Source: Afipia sp. OHSU_II-C1 (lineage in GTDB: Bacteria; Pseudomonadota; Alphaproteobacteria; Rhizobiales; Xanthobacteraceae). From it: a stretch of 64,000 nt of DNA. Both the position numbers and the translations under genes were made by a program. Below the pieces are notes generated by a model. That model was given only the letters and a program-made list of their open reading frames with translations, did not search any database and was not told where the DNA came from. Location of the stretch: contig NZ_APJI01000010.1 of the NCBI RefSeq assembly GCF_000497575.1, positions 372,001 through 436,000 on the forward strand. Reading direction: 5' to 3'. Below are positions 49,154 through 57,333 of the stretch, one piece after another (the first letter of the stretch is position 1; every line of letters starts with the position of its first letter).

Positions 49154-50122
49154 ATGCACACCCGTCGCGCGTTTACGAAGCTTGGCCTGATGGCCTCTGC
49201 CACGGCAGCGTTGGTGCTTACGGCGCTCCTGCCGGCTGCTCCGGCTCAGGCGCAGGACAAGGTCGTCCGTATCGGTTTTCAGAAGTACGGCAAATTGGTG
49301 CTGCTGAAGAGCAAGGGCTCGCTCGAACCCAAACTGAAGGCGCTTGGTTATAACGTCGTCTGGACCGAATTTCCGTCCGGCCCTCCACTGCTCGAAGCGC
49401 TCAACGTGGGCGCGATCGATTTCGGCAACACCGGGGAGGCGCCGCCGATTTTCGCGCAGGCGGCCGGCGCACCGATCCAGTACGTCGCCTATGAGCCGCC
49501 CGCGCCGCAAGGCGAGGCCATCCTTGTTCCAAGAGACAGTCCGCTGAAATCGATCGCCGACCTGAAAGGCAAGAAGGTCGCGCTGAACAAGGGTTCGAAT
49601 GTTCACTATCTGCTGGTGAAGGCGCTGGAAAAGGCCGGGGTCAAGTACAGCGAGATCACACCGGTGTTCCTTGCGCCGGCTGACGCCCGCGCAGCCTTCG
49701 AGAAGGGCGCGGTCGATGCCTGGGTGATCTGGGATCCGTTCCAGGCAGCGGCGGAAGTCGCCACGCAGGCACGTACGCTGGCGGACGGCACCGGCATCGT
49801 CTCCAACTATCAATTTTATTTCTCGTCGCAGAAATTCCTCGCCGCCGATCCGAAGATCGTAGATCTGGTTCTGGCGCAACTGAGCGAAGTCGACGACTGG
49901 GCCAAGGGGGACATCAAGGCGGTTGCCGAGCAGCTCAGTCCCTCGGTGGGCTTGCCGGTGCCGGTGCTCGAACTGGCGCTGAAACGTCAGTCCTACGGCA
50001 TCAAGCCGATCAACGACGCCGTGATTGCCGAGCAGCAGCAGGTTGCAGACACGTTCCTGTCCCTCGGCCTGATCCCGAAAGCCATCAAGATTTCCGACGT
50101 TGCACGAAAGTCCGGATCATGA
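49154..50122 (+). CDS. ssuA: Aliphatic sulfonate ABC transporter substrate-binding protein SsuA, copy 3
   Basis: A 322-residue periplasmic binding protein delivering alkanesulfonates to the SsuBC permease. The signal peptide is [20 protein letters not shown] with cleavage near AQAQDK. Mature features are [60 protein letters not shown] and [18 protein letters not shown]. Its stop overlaps ssuD as ATGA, so this copy is the one tied most closely to the enzyme and transporter. The AAGGAT sequence upstream fits ATG 49154. Confidence 0.9.
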   Translation: MHTRRAFTKLGLMASATAALVLTALLPAAPAQAQDKVVRIGFQKYGKLVLLKSKGSLEPKLKALGYNVVWTEFPSGPPLLEALNVGAIDFGNTGEAPPIFAQAAGAPIQYVAYEPPAPQGEAILVPRDSPLKSIADLKGKKVALNKGSNVHYLLVKALEKAGVKYSEITPVFLAPADARAAFEKGAVDAWVIWDPFQAAAEVATQARTLADGTGIVSNYQFYFSSQKFLAADPKIVDLVLAQLSEVDDWAKGDIKAVAEQLSPSVGLPVPVLELALKRQSYGIKPINDAVIAEQQQVADTFLSLGLIPKAIKISDVARKSGS

Positions 50123-51285
50123 GCACAAATACCACGCCAGCCAATATCCTCTGGTTCCTGCCGACGCACGGCGACAGCCGCTATCTCGGCACCACCACAG
50201 GCGGGCGCGAAGTGAACTTCAACTACCTGCGCCAGATCGCGCAGGCCGCGGATCAGCTCGGCTATTTCGGGGTGCTGCTCCCGACCGGGCGGAGCTGCGA
50301 GGATTCGTGGGTCGTGGCATCGGCAGTTGCGCCATGGACAGAGCGACTGCGCTATCTCGTCGCCGTGCGTCCCGGTCTGCAGTCGCCGAGCGTGGCGGCG
50401 CGCATGACCGCGACACTGGATCGCGTCTCGAACGGACGGCTGCTGATCAATGTCGTGACCGGCGGCGATCCGGTCGAGAACAAGGGGGATGGCATCTTCC
50501 TGGATCACGATGAACGCTACGCCGTGACGCGCGAGTTCCTGAACGTCTACAGCGATCTGCTCGCGGGCAAGACCGTCAACGTGAAAGGCAAGCATATCTC
50601 GATCGAGGACGGGCGGCTGCTGTTCGAACCGATCCAGTCGCCGCGTCCGCCGCTCTATTTCGGCGGTTCGTCGGACGCCGGCATCGACGTCGCCGTCGAT
50701 ACCGTCGACAAGTATCTCACCTGGGGCGAGCCTCCGGCGCAGGTCGCCGAGAAGATTGCGCGGGTGAAGGCGGCTGCCGACAGGAAGGGCCGCAAGCTCT
50801 CCTTTGGCATTCGCCTGCATGTGATTGTGCGCGAGACCAACGAAGAGGCGTGGCGCGCAGCGGACGAACTCATTCAGTACGTTACGGACGACACTATCGC
50901 CGCGGCCCAGAAGATTTTCTCGCGGATGGATTCCGTCGGTCAGCAGCGCATGGCGCAGCTTCACGGCGGGCGTCGCGACAAGCTCGAGATCAGCCCGAAT
51001 CTGTGGGCTGGTGTCGGTCTCGTTCGCGGCGGCGCAGGCACCGCGCTGGTCGGCGATCCGCAGACGGTGGCAGCGCGGATCAAGGAGTATCAGGACGTCG
51101 GTGTCGATACCTTTATCCTCTCGGGTTATCCGCATCTCGAAGAGGCCTATCGCTTTGCCGAACTGGTGTTCCCGCTGCTCAACCTGAACCGGTCCAACGT
51201 TGCGCACCTGCGCGTCAACACCGGACCGTTCGGAGAGACCATCGGCAACGATTTCCGTCCTCAGAAACAGGCCTCGTCGTCATGA
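50119..51285 (+). CDS. ssuD: FMNH2-dependent alkanesulfonate monooxygenase
   Basis: Cleaves alkanesulfonates to aldehyde and sulfite using reduced FMN and oxygen, releasing sulfur for assimilation; 388 residues, close to the E. coli SsuD length. Luciferase-like fold marks are [59 protein letters not shown] and [20 protein letters not shown]. The end has the [19 protein letters not shown] segment typical of SsuD. It overlaps ssuA and ssuC by ATGA junctions. The FMNH2 is probably supplied by the flavin reductase at 52967. Confidence 0.95.
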   Translation: MSTNTTPANILWFLPTHGDSRYLGTTTGGREVNFNYLRQIAQAADQLGYFGVLLPTGRSCEDSWVVASAVAPWTERLRYLVAVRPGLQSPSVAARMTATLDRVSNGRLLINVVTGGDPVENKGDGIFLDHDERYAVTREFLNVYSDLLAGKTVNVKGKHISIEDGRLLFEPIQSPRPPLYFGGSSDAGIDVAVDTVDKYLTWGEPPAQVAEKIARVKAAADRKGRKLSFGIRLHVIVRETNEEAWRAADELIQYVTDDTIAAAQKIFSRMDSVGQQRMAQLHGGRRDKLEISPNLWAGVGLVRGGAGTALVGDPQTVAARIKEYQDVGVDTFILSGYPHLEEAYRFAELVFPLLNLNRSNVAHLRVNTGPFGETIGNDFRPQKQASSS

Positions 51286-52094
51286 GTCTCGCCGAATCCC
51301 TGTCACAGGCGCGGTCGCGCAGCTTTCGCATTCCACGGGCCGATGGCCTGACGCAGTGGATCGTCCCGCTGGTCATTCTGCTCGTCTGGCAGGTGGCCTG
51401 CGTCACCGGTTTCGTATCCGCACGCGTCCTGCCTGCGCCCTCGGATGTAGCGGTGGCGGGGTGGAAGCTGCTGCTGTCCGGTGAACTCGTCCGTAACATC
51501 TGGGTCAGCTTCTGGCGCGCGAGCGTCGGGTTTCTGATTGGCGGCGGCATTGGATTCATCTTCGGGTTGGCCAACGGGCTGTCGGAGCTCAGCAGCAAGC
51601 TCACCGACACCACATTGCAGATGGTGCGCAATGTCCCGCATCTCGCGCTGATCCCGCTGGTGATCCTGTGGTTCGGGATCGACGAGTCGGCCAAGCTGTT
51701 CCTGGTCGCCCTCGGGGTGTTCTTCCCGATCTACCTCAACACGCTGCACGGCATCCGCACGGTCGATCCACAGCTCATCGAAATGGGCCGGATTTACGGG
51801 ATGGGCAACGGCGAGCTGTTTCGCCGCGTGATCTTTCCGGGTGCGCTGCCGTCGATCTTTGTGGGCCTGCGCTTTGCGCTCGGCATCATGTGGCTGACAT
51901 TGATCGTGGCGGAAACCATCGCGGCGTCGTCCGGGCTCGGTTACATGGCGATGCAGGCGCGCGAGTTCATGCTGATCGATGTCGTCGTCCTGAGCATCCT
52001 GATTTACGCCTTGCTCGGCAAGGTGGCGGACTCAACCGCGCGCGTGCTGGAGCGGTTTACGCTGTCCTGGCACCCGGCGTTTCAGAAACATTGA
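51282..52094 (+). CDS. ssuC: Aliphatic sulfonate ABC transporter permease
   Basis: A 270-residue inner-membrane permease with six hydrophobic segments. The BPD_transp_1 motif, where the ATPase EAA loop docks, is [20 protein letters not shown] near residues 167-186. TM segments are at about 28-48 ([16 protein letters not shown]), 83-103, 120-140 and further on. Start ATG 51282 overlaps the ssuD stop. The next gene, ssuB, begins 7 bases after its stop. Confidence 0.93.
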   Translation: MSLAESLSQARSRSFRIPRADGLTQWIVPLVILLVWQVACVTGFVSARVLPAPSDVAVAGWKLLLSGELVRNIWVSFWRASVGFLIGGGIGFIFGLANGLSELSSKLTDTTLQMVRNVPHLALIPLVILWFGIDESAKLFLVALGVFFPIYLNTLHGIRTVDPQLIEMGRIYGMGNGELFRRVIFPGALPSIFVGLRFALGIMWLTLIVAETIAASSGLGYMAMQAREFMLIDVVVLSILIYALLGKVADSTARVLERFTLSWHPAFQKH

Positions 52095-52101
52095 GGCTCT
52101 C

Positions 52102-52959
52102 ATGCAGCAACTTGTCCGGCTTGTGCCCTCGAGCGCCGAAAGTTTGCAGGCTGCGGAACTGATCCGCCGCGCGGCATTCGTTCGGGAAGACCGGCGGGAG
52201 CCCGTCGCGTCCCGCGCGTTATCGTTGACCATTCGCGGTGTTCGCAAATCCTTCGGCGACAACGAAGTGCTGCGCGGCATCGATCTCGATATTCCGGCGG
52301 GGCAGTTTGTCGCCATCGTGGGAAAGTCCGGTTGCGGAAAGAGCACGCTGCTGCGTCTGATCGCGGGACTGGACAAGCCGACGGCGGGCAAGATCGAGTT
52401 CGGCGATCATGAGGGCAATCCCGGCGATCATGTTCGCGTCATGTTTCAGGAGCCGCGGCTGCTGCCGTGGGCGCGGGTATTGTCGAATGTCGAGGTCGGG
52501 CTCGGGCGCGACCGCGACACCACCGACGCGAAGACGCGGGCGGACGAGGCGCTTGTCGAGGTCGGTCTGGATGACAAGCGGGATCAGTGGCCAGCAGTTC
52601 TCTCCGGAGGACAGAAGCAACGCGTGGCGCTGGCGCGTGCGCTGGTCAGCCATCCGCGGGTTCTGGCCTTTGACGAGCCGCTCGGCGCGCTTGACGCACT
52701 GACGCGCATCTCCATGCAGCGGCTGCTCGAACGCGTCTGGCGCGATCAGGGGTTCACCGCGATCCTGGTAACGCACGACGTGTCGGAAGCCGTGGCGCTC
52801 GCGGATCGCGTCCTGGTCATCGACGACGGCCGCATTGCACAGGATATCGATGTCGATCTGGCGCGCCCGCGTGAGCGCGGCTCGGCGGAGCTCGCCGCGC
52901 TCGAAGGCACTATCCTTCGCGAGTTGCTCAGGGAAACCGGCGAACCTGCCGGCGCATGA
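52102..52959 (+). CDS. ssuB: Aliphatic sulfonate ABC transporter ATP-binding protein
   Basis: A 285-residue ABC ATPase energising sulfonate uptake. Walker A is [17 protein letters not shown], the Q-loop is [10 protein letters not shown], the signature is [15 protein letters not shown] and Walker B is [16 protein letters not shown], with the switch His in VTHDVSEA. The N-terminus is longer than usual by about 40 residues ([14 protein letters not shown] onward); an internal start is possible, but the first ATG follows ssuC closely. The flavin reductase start lies 7 bases after its stop. Confidence 0.94.
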   Translation: MQQLVRLVPSSAESLQAAELIRRAAFVREDRREPVASRALSLTIRGVRKSFGDNEVLRGIDLDIPAGQFVAIVGKSGCGKSTLLRLIAGLDKPTAGKIEFGDHEGNPGDHVRVMFQEPRLLPWARVLSNVEVGLGRDRDTTDAKTRADEALVEVGLDDKRDQWPAVLSGGQKQRVALARALVSHPRVLAFDEPLGALDALTRISMQRLLERVWRDQGFTAILVTHDVSEAVALADRVLVIDDGRIAQDIDVDLARPRERGSAELAALEGTILRELLRETGEPAGA

Positions 52960-52966
52960 GGCTGTC

Positions 52967-53554
52967 ATGAATTCGGTGGTCCGGAATATTCGCGAAAGCA
53001 GGATCGAAGCGTCGGGCGATAATTTCCGGAGCGCGATGCGCTCGCTGGCGGGCGGCGTCAGCGTTATCACGGCGGGGCGGGGGAACGATCTCTCCGGCAT
53101 GACCGTGACGTCGGTGTCGTCGCTATCGGTTGAACCGGCGACGCTGATCGTCAGCATCAACCGCAAGGCGTCGTCATGGCCGTTGCTTCAGCGGCATGGC
53201 GTGTTCGGCGTCAACATCCTCAGTTCCGATCATATCGACATCGCGGAGCGGTTTTCCGGAATCGGCGGGCTGAAGGGCGCGGAGCGCTTTGCCGGCGCCA
53301 AGTGGATCAGCCTCGTTTCCGGCGTGCCGTTGCTGGCCGGCGCGCTTGCTGCGTTCGATTGCGAAGTCGAGCATGTCGTCGAGCGTCATTCGCATGCCAT
53401 TGTGATCGGGCGTGTGCTCGATCTGAGAGTCTCGCCGGGTAAACCCGCGCTGACCTACTGGCAGGGCCAGTATGTCGCTCTCGACCAGAATGAGGACGCG
53501 GCGCGGCTTGCGGAAGTGAGTTTCCCGACGTCGCGGGCACTCTGGCAGATCTGA
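52967..53554 (+). CDS. Flavin reductase (FlaRed/HpaC-like domain), probable partner of SsuD
   Basis: A 195-residue FMN reductase-like protein. The flavin_Reduct domain has FRSAMRSLAGGVSVITA, LSGMTVTSVSSLSVEPATLI, INRKASSWPLLQRHGVFGVN and LPLLAGALAAFDCEVEH-like spacing (VPLLAGALAAFDCEVEHVVE). This is the HpaC type rather than the SsuE type of E. coli. Its position as the last gene of the ssu operon implies it feeds FMNH2 to SsuD. ATG 52967 lies 8 bases past the ssuB stop. Confidence 0.9.
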   Translation: MNSVVRNIRESRIEASGDNFRSAMRSLAGGVSVITAGRGNDLSGMTVTSVSSLSVEPATLIVSINRKASSWPLLQRHGVFGVNILSSDHIDIAERFSGIGGLKGAERFAGAKWISLVSGVPLLAGALAAFDCEVEHVVERHSHAIVIGRVLDLRVSPGKPALTYWQGQYVALDQNEDAARLAEVSFPTSRALWQI

Positions 53555-53709
53555 CGGCCGCGCGCCTGTCGATGAGCCGCCTATATCGAGCGCCTGCAAA
53601 TCCTATGAAATGGCTATATTCGCGGCGGCGCTTCCCTCTCGAATTCCAATGACGTTTCGCTCATCTGGATAGCGTGACCATGCGTGGTTGCTATCGAGAG
53701 GAGGCCGCC

Positions 53710-54180
53710 ATGTTATTCCATCTCACGCACGCCGAACGGCTGGACAGAGCCGCGGATCGCTTGCAGTCCACCGATGTGGTGACGGCCGGTCTTGTGTCGG
53801 AGATCATCGCGGAATGCTGCGATCGCCTTCCGGTCTCGGGTCAGGGCCGCGCCGCTGCGCACCTTCGCGAGCTTATAGCGGCCGGCGCCTGGACTGACGC
53901 GGTCGTGATGCTCATGGAGACAGAACTGCCGCGATGGAGGCTGCGTCGCCTGGTGTATGACGAGGGTGAATGGCACTGTGCGCTCTCCCTCCAGCGCGAT
54001 CTTCCTGATTGGCTGGATCAGGCAGTCGAGACCAGCCATTCCGAGCTGCCCCTGGCTTTGCTCAAGGCATTCGTCGAAGCGAAGAGGCGCGATGGCAAAA
54101 TTGTCGAAGACGCGCGCCGTCCCACCGGTCTCGGTGTCTCGCCGCAGCAGCCTTCAGTGTCCTGCGAGAACTTCACCTGA
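53710..54180 (+). CDS. Hypothetical protein (156 residues)
   Basis: Unrecognised. It starts MLFHLTHAERLDRAADRLQS after an excellent GAGAGGAGG ribosome-binding sequence, which chooses ATG 53710 over the upstream ATG 53674. The helical, soluble sequence includes IIAECCDRLPVSGQGRAAAH and DAVVMLMETELPRWRLRRLV. No signal peptide or membrane span. It lies in a row of poorly known rightward genes between ssu and kdp. Confidence 0.65.
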   Translation: MLFHLTHAERLDRAADRLQSTDVVTAGLVSEIIAECCDRLPVSGQGRAAAHLRELIAAGAWTDAVVMLMETELPRWRLRRLVYDEGEWHCALSLQRDLPDWLDQAVETSHSELPLALLKAFVEAKRRDGKIVEDARRPTGLGVSPQQPSVSCENFT

Positions 54181-54236
54181 ATCGCGGTAGCTGCGTGAAG
54201 GTGTTCGGGCTGGATCCAAAGAAACGCTTCCAAGAC

Positions 54237-54521
54237 ATGGCGCAGTCACCCAACACGCCGAACGGCGCGATATCCGTGCAAGTGTTTGTCCGGTTCTGTT
54301 TGCGGATCGTCGTCCTCTGCGTCTTCGCGACGCTGGGAAGTGTCGGTTTCGGCAGGAGCCTTGCGGCGCTGTTGTGGTTCTCGACGATCCTGTGCACCCT
54401 CGCTGCGATACTGCGCAGAGAATTGCCGTTGGGTTCCACGCTGACGCACTGGGATGAGGGCGCCGCTTATGGCGCCCTCTACTGCCTGACGCTGACCATC
54501 AATCAGGCGAGCGGCACCTGA
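54237..54521 (+). CDS. Small membrane protein (94 residues)
   Basis: From ATG 54237 the translation MAQSPNTPNGAISVQVFVRF leads into two or three hydrophobic stretches, about residues 20-38 (CLRIVVLCVFATLGSVGFG) and 41-58 (SLAALLWFSTILCTLAAIL). A GTG at 54195 in the same frame would add 14 residues. No family recognised. Confidence 0.5.
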   Translation: MAQSPNTPNGAISVQVFVRFCLRIVVLCVFATLGSVGFGRSLAALLWFSTILCTLAAILRRELPLGSTLTHWDEGAAYGALYCLTLTINQASGT

Positions 54522-54693
54522 CCCGCAACTCGCAACCCCCATCCTCCATCACTTTACTTTCCCTATGAGACAGCCATGGCTCTGTTCTCGAATTCATATG
54601 CCGGTGATCGGATATTGGCGGAGTGAAACTCCACGGGATTGCCCTCAGGCAGTCCTCCATCTCTCCAACAAGGCTCTCATCAGGAGACGAATC

Positions 54694-54978
54694 GTGAAGC
54701 AGACTGAACCTCCGTCGTGTCGCTCCGGACTTGTATTTGTCGGTAAAAACAGTCGCGGCAACTGGGTTGCCCAGGAAGAGCACGGTCTTTTCGGCGGCCT
54801 TTTCATTAACCGCGCCGAGGCGATTCGATATGCACTGTTCGAGAATGGCCACCGGCCCGAGGCCGTGGTGACGGCACCAAATGGACTCGAGATCGACATG
54901 GGCCGGACGCCACACCCCTCTGATCTCGCGCCGGCACGCGCCAACGACGAAAGCGCCGCTCAGCGGCGGGCCGCGTGA
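54694..54978 (+). CDS. Hypothetical protein (94 residues, GTG start)
   Basis: A GTG at 54694 is preceded by AGGAGACG at ideal spacing, so it is preferred over an ATG at 54565 that has none. The product starts (M)KQTEPPSCRSGLVFVGKNSR and contains GNWVAQEEHGLFGGLFINRA and ALFENGHRPEAVV, a compact alpha/beta pattern. Rhizobial homologues are annotated hypothetical. Its neighbour at 55008 starts 29 bases later. Confidence 0.65.
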   Translation: MKQTEPPSCRSGLVFVGKNSRGNWVAQEEHGLFGGLFINRAEAIRYALFENGHRPEAVVTAPNGLEIDMGRTPHPSDLAPARANDESAAQRRAA

Positions 54979-55007
54979 GGCATCGTTTCAACCCTGCCAG
55001 TCAGGAC

Positions 55008-55454
55008 ATGACAATGCTTAAGCCAGTATCAGATCCCGCGCGCGAGCAGATCATCCGAACCATGATCGAACTCACACGCCCGTCCAGCCTTCACCGGATT
55101 GCCGTCGCCGGCAGCGAGAGTACGGAAATCGATCTTGAACTGCGGCGCCGGGGCTATTTCCGGGTCGCGACGACACTCACCTGTGTGCCACGGGCGCAGT
55201 ATTCGATTGGCCTCGTCGTCGGTCAACATTCGCTTCACGCCCTTGAAACCGCGTTGACCCAGATTTCTCATTTTCTGAGTGCCAACGCGACGATCGCCGT
55301 CGTGATCGATTCCTGTGAGAAAGGCCTTGGCCTGAAGGTTCGAGACAGGCTGGAGCAGCTCGGCTTTCGAATCCAGGCCGGTGTGAAATGCCATCGGCAA
55401 TTCGTGCTCGCGGCGCACCGGCACGGTTTCAGTCACATGGCCAAAGCGGCATAA
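55008..55454 (+). CDS. Hypothetical alpha/beta protein (148 residues)
   Basis: Begins MTMLKPVSDPAREQIIRTMI and shows alternating strand and helix segments: LHRIAVAGSESTEIDLELRR, YSIGLVVGQHSLHALETALT, ATIAVVIDSCEKGLGLKVRD. This resembles a reduced Rossmann-like or methyltransferase-like fold, but the glycine-rich cofactor loop is missing. It stops 4 bases before the DapA-like gene, so the two are probably co-transcribed. Function unknown. Confidence 0.62.
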   Translation: MTMLKPVSDPAREQIIRTMIELTRPSSLHRIAVAGSESTEIDLELRRRGYFRVATTLTCVPRAQYSIGLVVGQHSLHALETALTQISHFLSANATIAVVIDSCEKGLGLKVRDRLEQLGFRIQAGVKCHRQFVLAAHRHGFSHMAKAA

Positions 55455-55458
55455 AGAA

Positions 55459-56391
55459 ATGCCTTCGATGATGAACCATCCGGCTCCCTGGTTAGCCGGC
55501 TACATCGCCGATCTGCCGACACCGTTCGACGACAACGACGAAATCGACGCGGCTGCGTTCAGGCAATTGTGCGAGCGCCAGATCGCGGCCGGCGCGAAAG
55601 CGCTTGTGGTCGGAGAAACGGCCGGCGAAGACTCGACGCTGTCGCCGCCGGAGCATTCGGCCCTTGTTCGTATCGCAGTCCGGGCTTCACGCGGCCGTGC
55701 GGCGGTCATTGCCGGCGCGGGCTCCAACTCAACGAGCCAGGCCATTGAGTTGTCCAGGCGGGCCGAGGCGGACGGCGCCGACGCCGTGCTTTCCGTGGTG
55801 CCTTACTACAACAAGCCGACGCAGGCGGGCATCTATGCCCACTTCCGGACCATCGCGGATTCGACGCGGCTGCCGATCATTCTGCATGATGTTCCATCCC
55901 GAACGGTCCGCGAGTTGGCGGATGACACTCTCGTACGGCTGGCTGAGTCGGATCAGTTCATCGGCGTGAGAGATGCAACCGGCGATGTTGCGCGCCCGTT
56001 GCGTTTGCGGCCGCTGGTTCGGCCGGATTTCCGGCTGCTGTCGGGAGACGACAGGACCGCGCCGGCCTTCCTGGTTCACGGAGGCGACGGATGCATGTCG
56101 GTGACATCGAACGTCGTGCCGGAACTCTGCCGGCAACTGTATCTCAATTGCAAGCAGGGTGAATTGCGATTTGCGCGGCATTCCGCATTCCGGATCGGGC
56201 AACTGACGGATGCATTGCTGCGGGAGGCTACTCCCGCTCCGCTGAAGTATGCGCTCAGCCTGTTTGGCCTGATGTCGCCCCGTCTCCGTCTGCCGCTTGT
56301 TGAACTGGCAGAGCCGGCAAAAGCGGAGGTGGCGCGGGTCGTAGCGCTCGTCTGCAACGGCGCGAGGCCTGTGTCGTTGAACTGCGGCTGA
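55459..56391 (+). CDS. DapA-like (DHDPS/NAL family) protein with the Schiff-base lysine replaced by arginine
   Basis: A 310-residue TIM-barrel protein of the dihydrodipicolinate synthase/N-acetylneuraminate lyase family. The tyrosine motif VVPYYNKPTQ (residues 113-122) and HDVPSRTVREL are present. However, the position of the catalytic lysine, in the GIKEATGD motif of true members, reads FIGVRDATGD, with Arg171 instead. The loop that normally reads GTTGES reads GETAGEDS. Canonical Schiff-base aldolase chemistry is therefore doubtful. It sits between two hypothetical genes with 4-base spacings and not in a lysine-synthesis context. Confidence 0.85.
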   Translation: MPSMMNHPAPWLAGYIADLPTPFDDNDEIDAAAFRQLCERQIAAGAKALVVGETAGEDSTLSPPEHSALVRIAVRASRGRAAVIAGAGSNSTSQAIELSRRAEADGADAVLSVVPYYNKPTQAGIYAHFRTIADSTRLPIILHDVPSRTVRELADDTLVRLAESDQFIGVRDATGDVARPLRLRPLVRPDFRLLSGDDRTAPAFLVHGGDGCMSVTSNVVPELCRQLYLNCKQGELRFARHSAFRIGQLTDALLREATPAPLKYALSLFGLMSPRLRLPLVELAEPAKAEVARVVALVCNGARPVSLNCG

Positions 56392-56395
56392 GCGC

Positions 56396-56815
56396 ATGAC
56401 AGACACCGGCGAGCACAATGAGAAGCTGGTTCAGTCCTGGCTGTTGGCGGTGCTGCGATTTGCGGTCACGCTGGACAACAACGACAGACTGGCGGTCCAT
56501 GCAATCGCGACCGAGATCGACGGGCGGGACGCGCGATCAACCGGCTTCAGTTTCTTCCGCAAGACCAGTGCGGAACTCTGTAATGCGATCGCCGATCCGC
56601 AGCACGCATCCAGTCCTGCCATTCTGCAGCGTCATCTCGACCGGATGGGGAGCGGTCGCCTGAAACAGGCTTTCGCCGCTACCGTTGGACTTTGTGGTCC
56701 ACAGCCAGGATCGAAGCTGAAGCCGGCTGGACCGGACGGGCGGCATGATTTGTGGAAAGGGCTTCCGGCGCGATCCCGGTCACCACGACAAGCAATGGTC
56801 CCGGCAAAGTCATAG
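56396..56815 (+). CDS. Hypothetical protein (139 residues)
   Basis: Begins MTDTGEHNEKLVQSWLLAVL 4 bases after the DapA-like stop, which suggests one transcript. The first 95 residues look like a helical fold with RFAVTLDNNDRLAVHAIATE and TGFSFFRKTSAELCNAIADP; the C-terminal 40 residues are Pro/Lys/Arg rich and low in complexity. No family recognised. Confidence 0.55.
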   Translation: MTDTGEHNEKLVQSWLLAVLRFAVTLDNNDRLAVHAIATEIDGRDARSTGFSFFRKTSAELCNAIADPQHASSPAILQRHLDRMGSGRLKQAFAATVGLCGPQPGSKLKPAGPDGRHDLWKGLPARSRSPRQAMVPAKS

Positions 56816-56927
56816 AGCAATTCCGGCCAAATCCAGAGCAATCGGGACGCACCTTATTGCTGTTCGGAGTATATACGGCCTTTGCGGTGCCGGCCGGCCG
56901 ATACAGCAGTGGGTCAACGGAACCCAC

Positions 56928-56946
56928 GGAACCTTTATAAGATTCC
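56928..56946. promoter_or_regulatory. Candidate dyad upstream of the kdp genes
   Basis: An imperfect inverted repeat GGAACC-TTTATAA-GATTCC centred on TTATAA, in the 281-base gap before the first kdp-linked small gene. It could be a KdpE operator or part of a promoter. This is a suggestion only. Confidence 0.3.
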
Positions 56947-57096
56947 TATAACGTCGCGTTCCCGCCCATCTCGAAACTCTATGGCGCAGATGCCATTCCA
57001 TCCCGTGCAGAAGCTGCGGGATGTGCTCGTGCTTCGGTTGAGACACATGAGACAGCGCCGGCATCGATGGTGCCGTCGCACCGCAAGGAGCATTCA

Positions 57097-57180
57097 ATGT
57101 TGGACGTCATCATGCTGGCCCTCGGACTGGGCTTCTTCGTGTTGTCGGTGGGCTACGCCTACGCTTGCGACAGACTCTGA
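57097..57180 (+). CDS. Very small membrane peptide upstream of kdpF (27 residues)
   Basis: The peptide MLDVIMLALGLGFFVLSVGY ends AYACDRL and forms one hydrophobic span. A GCAAGGAGC sequence (57082-57090) sits at a good distance upstream of ATG 57097. It lies 12 bases before the kdpF start. It resembles KdpF in size and single-span build but is a different sequence, so it may be an extra accessory peptide of the Kdp complex. Related peptides at the same place are known in rhizobial kdp operons. Confidence 0.7.
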   Translation: MLDVIMLALGLGFFVLSVGYAYACDRL

Positions 57181-57192
57181 GGGAGAACGATC

Positions 57193-57282
57193 ATGATCTT
57201 CGATTACGCACTCGCCGGCGTCGTTTCCGCCGGGCTGCTGTTTTACCTGACCTACGCGCTGCTGCGGCCTGAACGGTTCTAA
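57193..57282 (+). CDS. kdpF: K(+)-transporting ATPase subunit F
   Basis: A 29-residue single-span peptide, MIFDYALAGVVSAGLLFYLT then YALLRPERF. The LLRPERF ending is the KdpF hallmark. It stabilises the KdpABC complex in the inner membrane. It is preceded by GGGAG at close distance and followed by kdpA 51 bases later. Confidence 0.9.
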   Translation: MIFDYALAGVVSAGLLFYLTYALLRPERF

Positions 57283-57333
57283 GCGCCGCTTCCTCGAGCG
57301 AACAGGCGCGCAATTTCACGAAAGCACACGACC

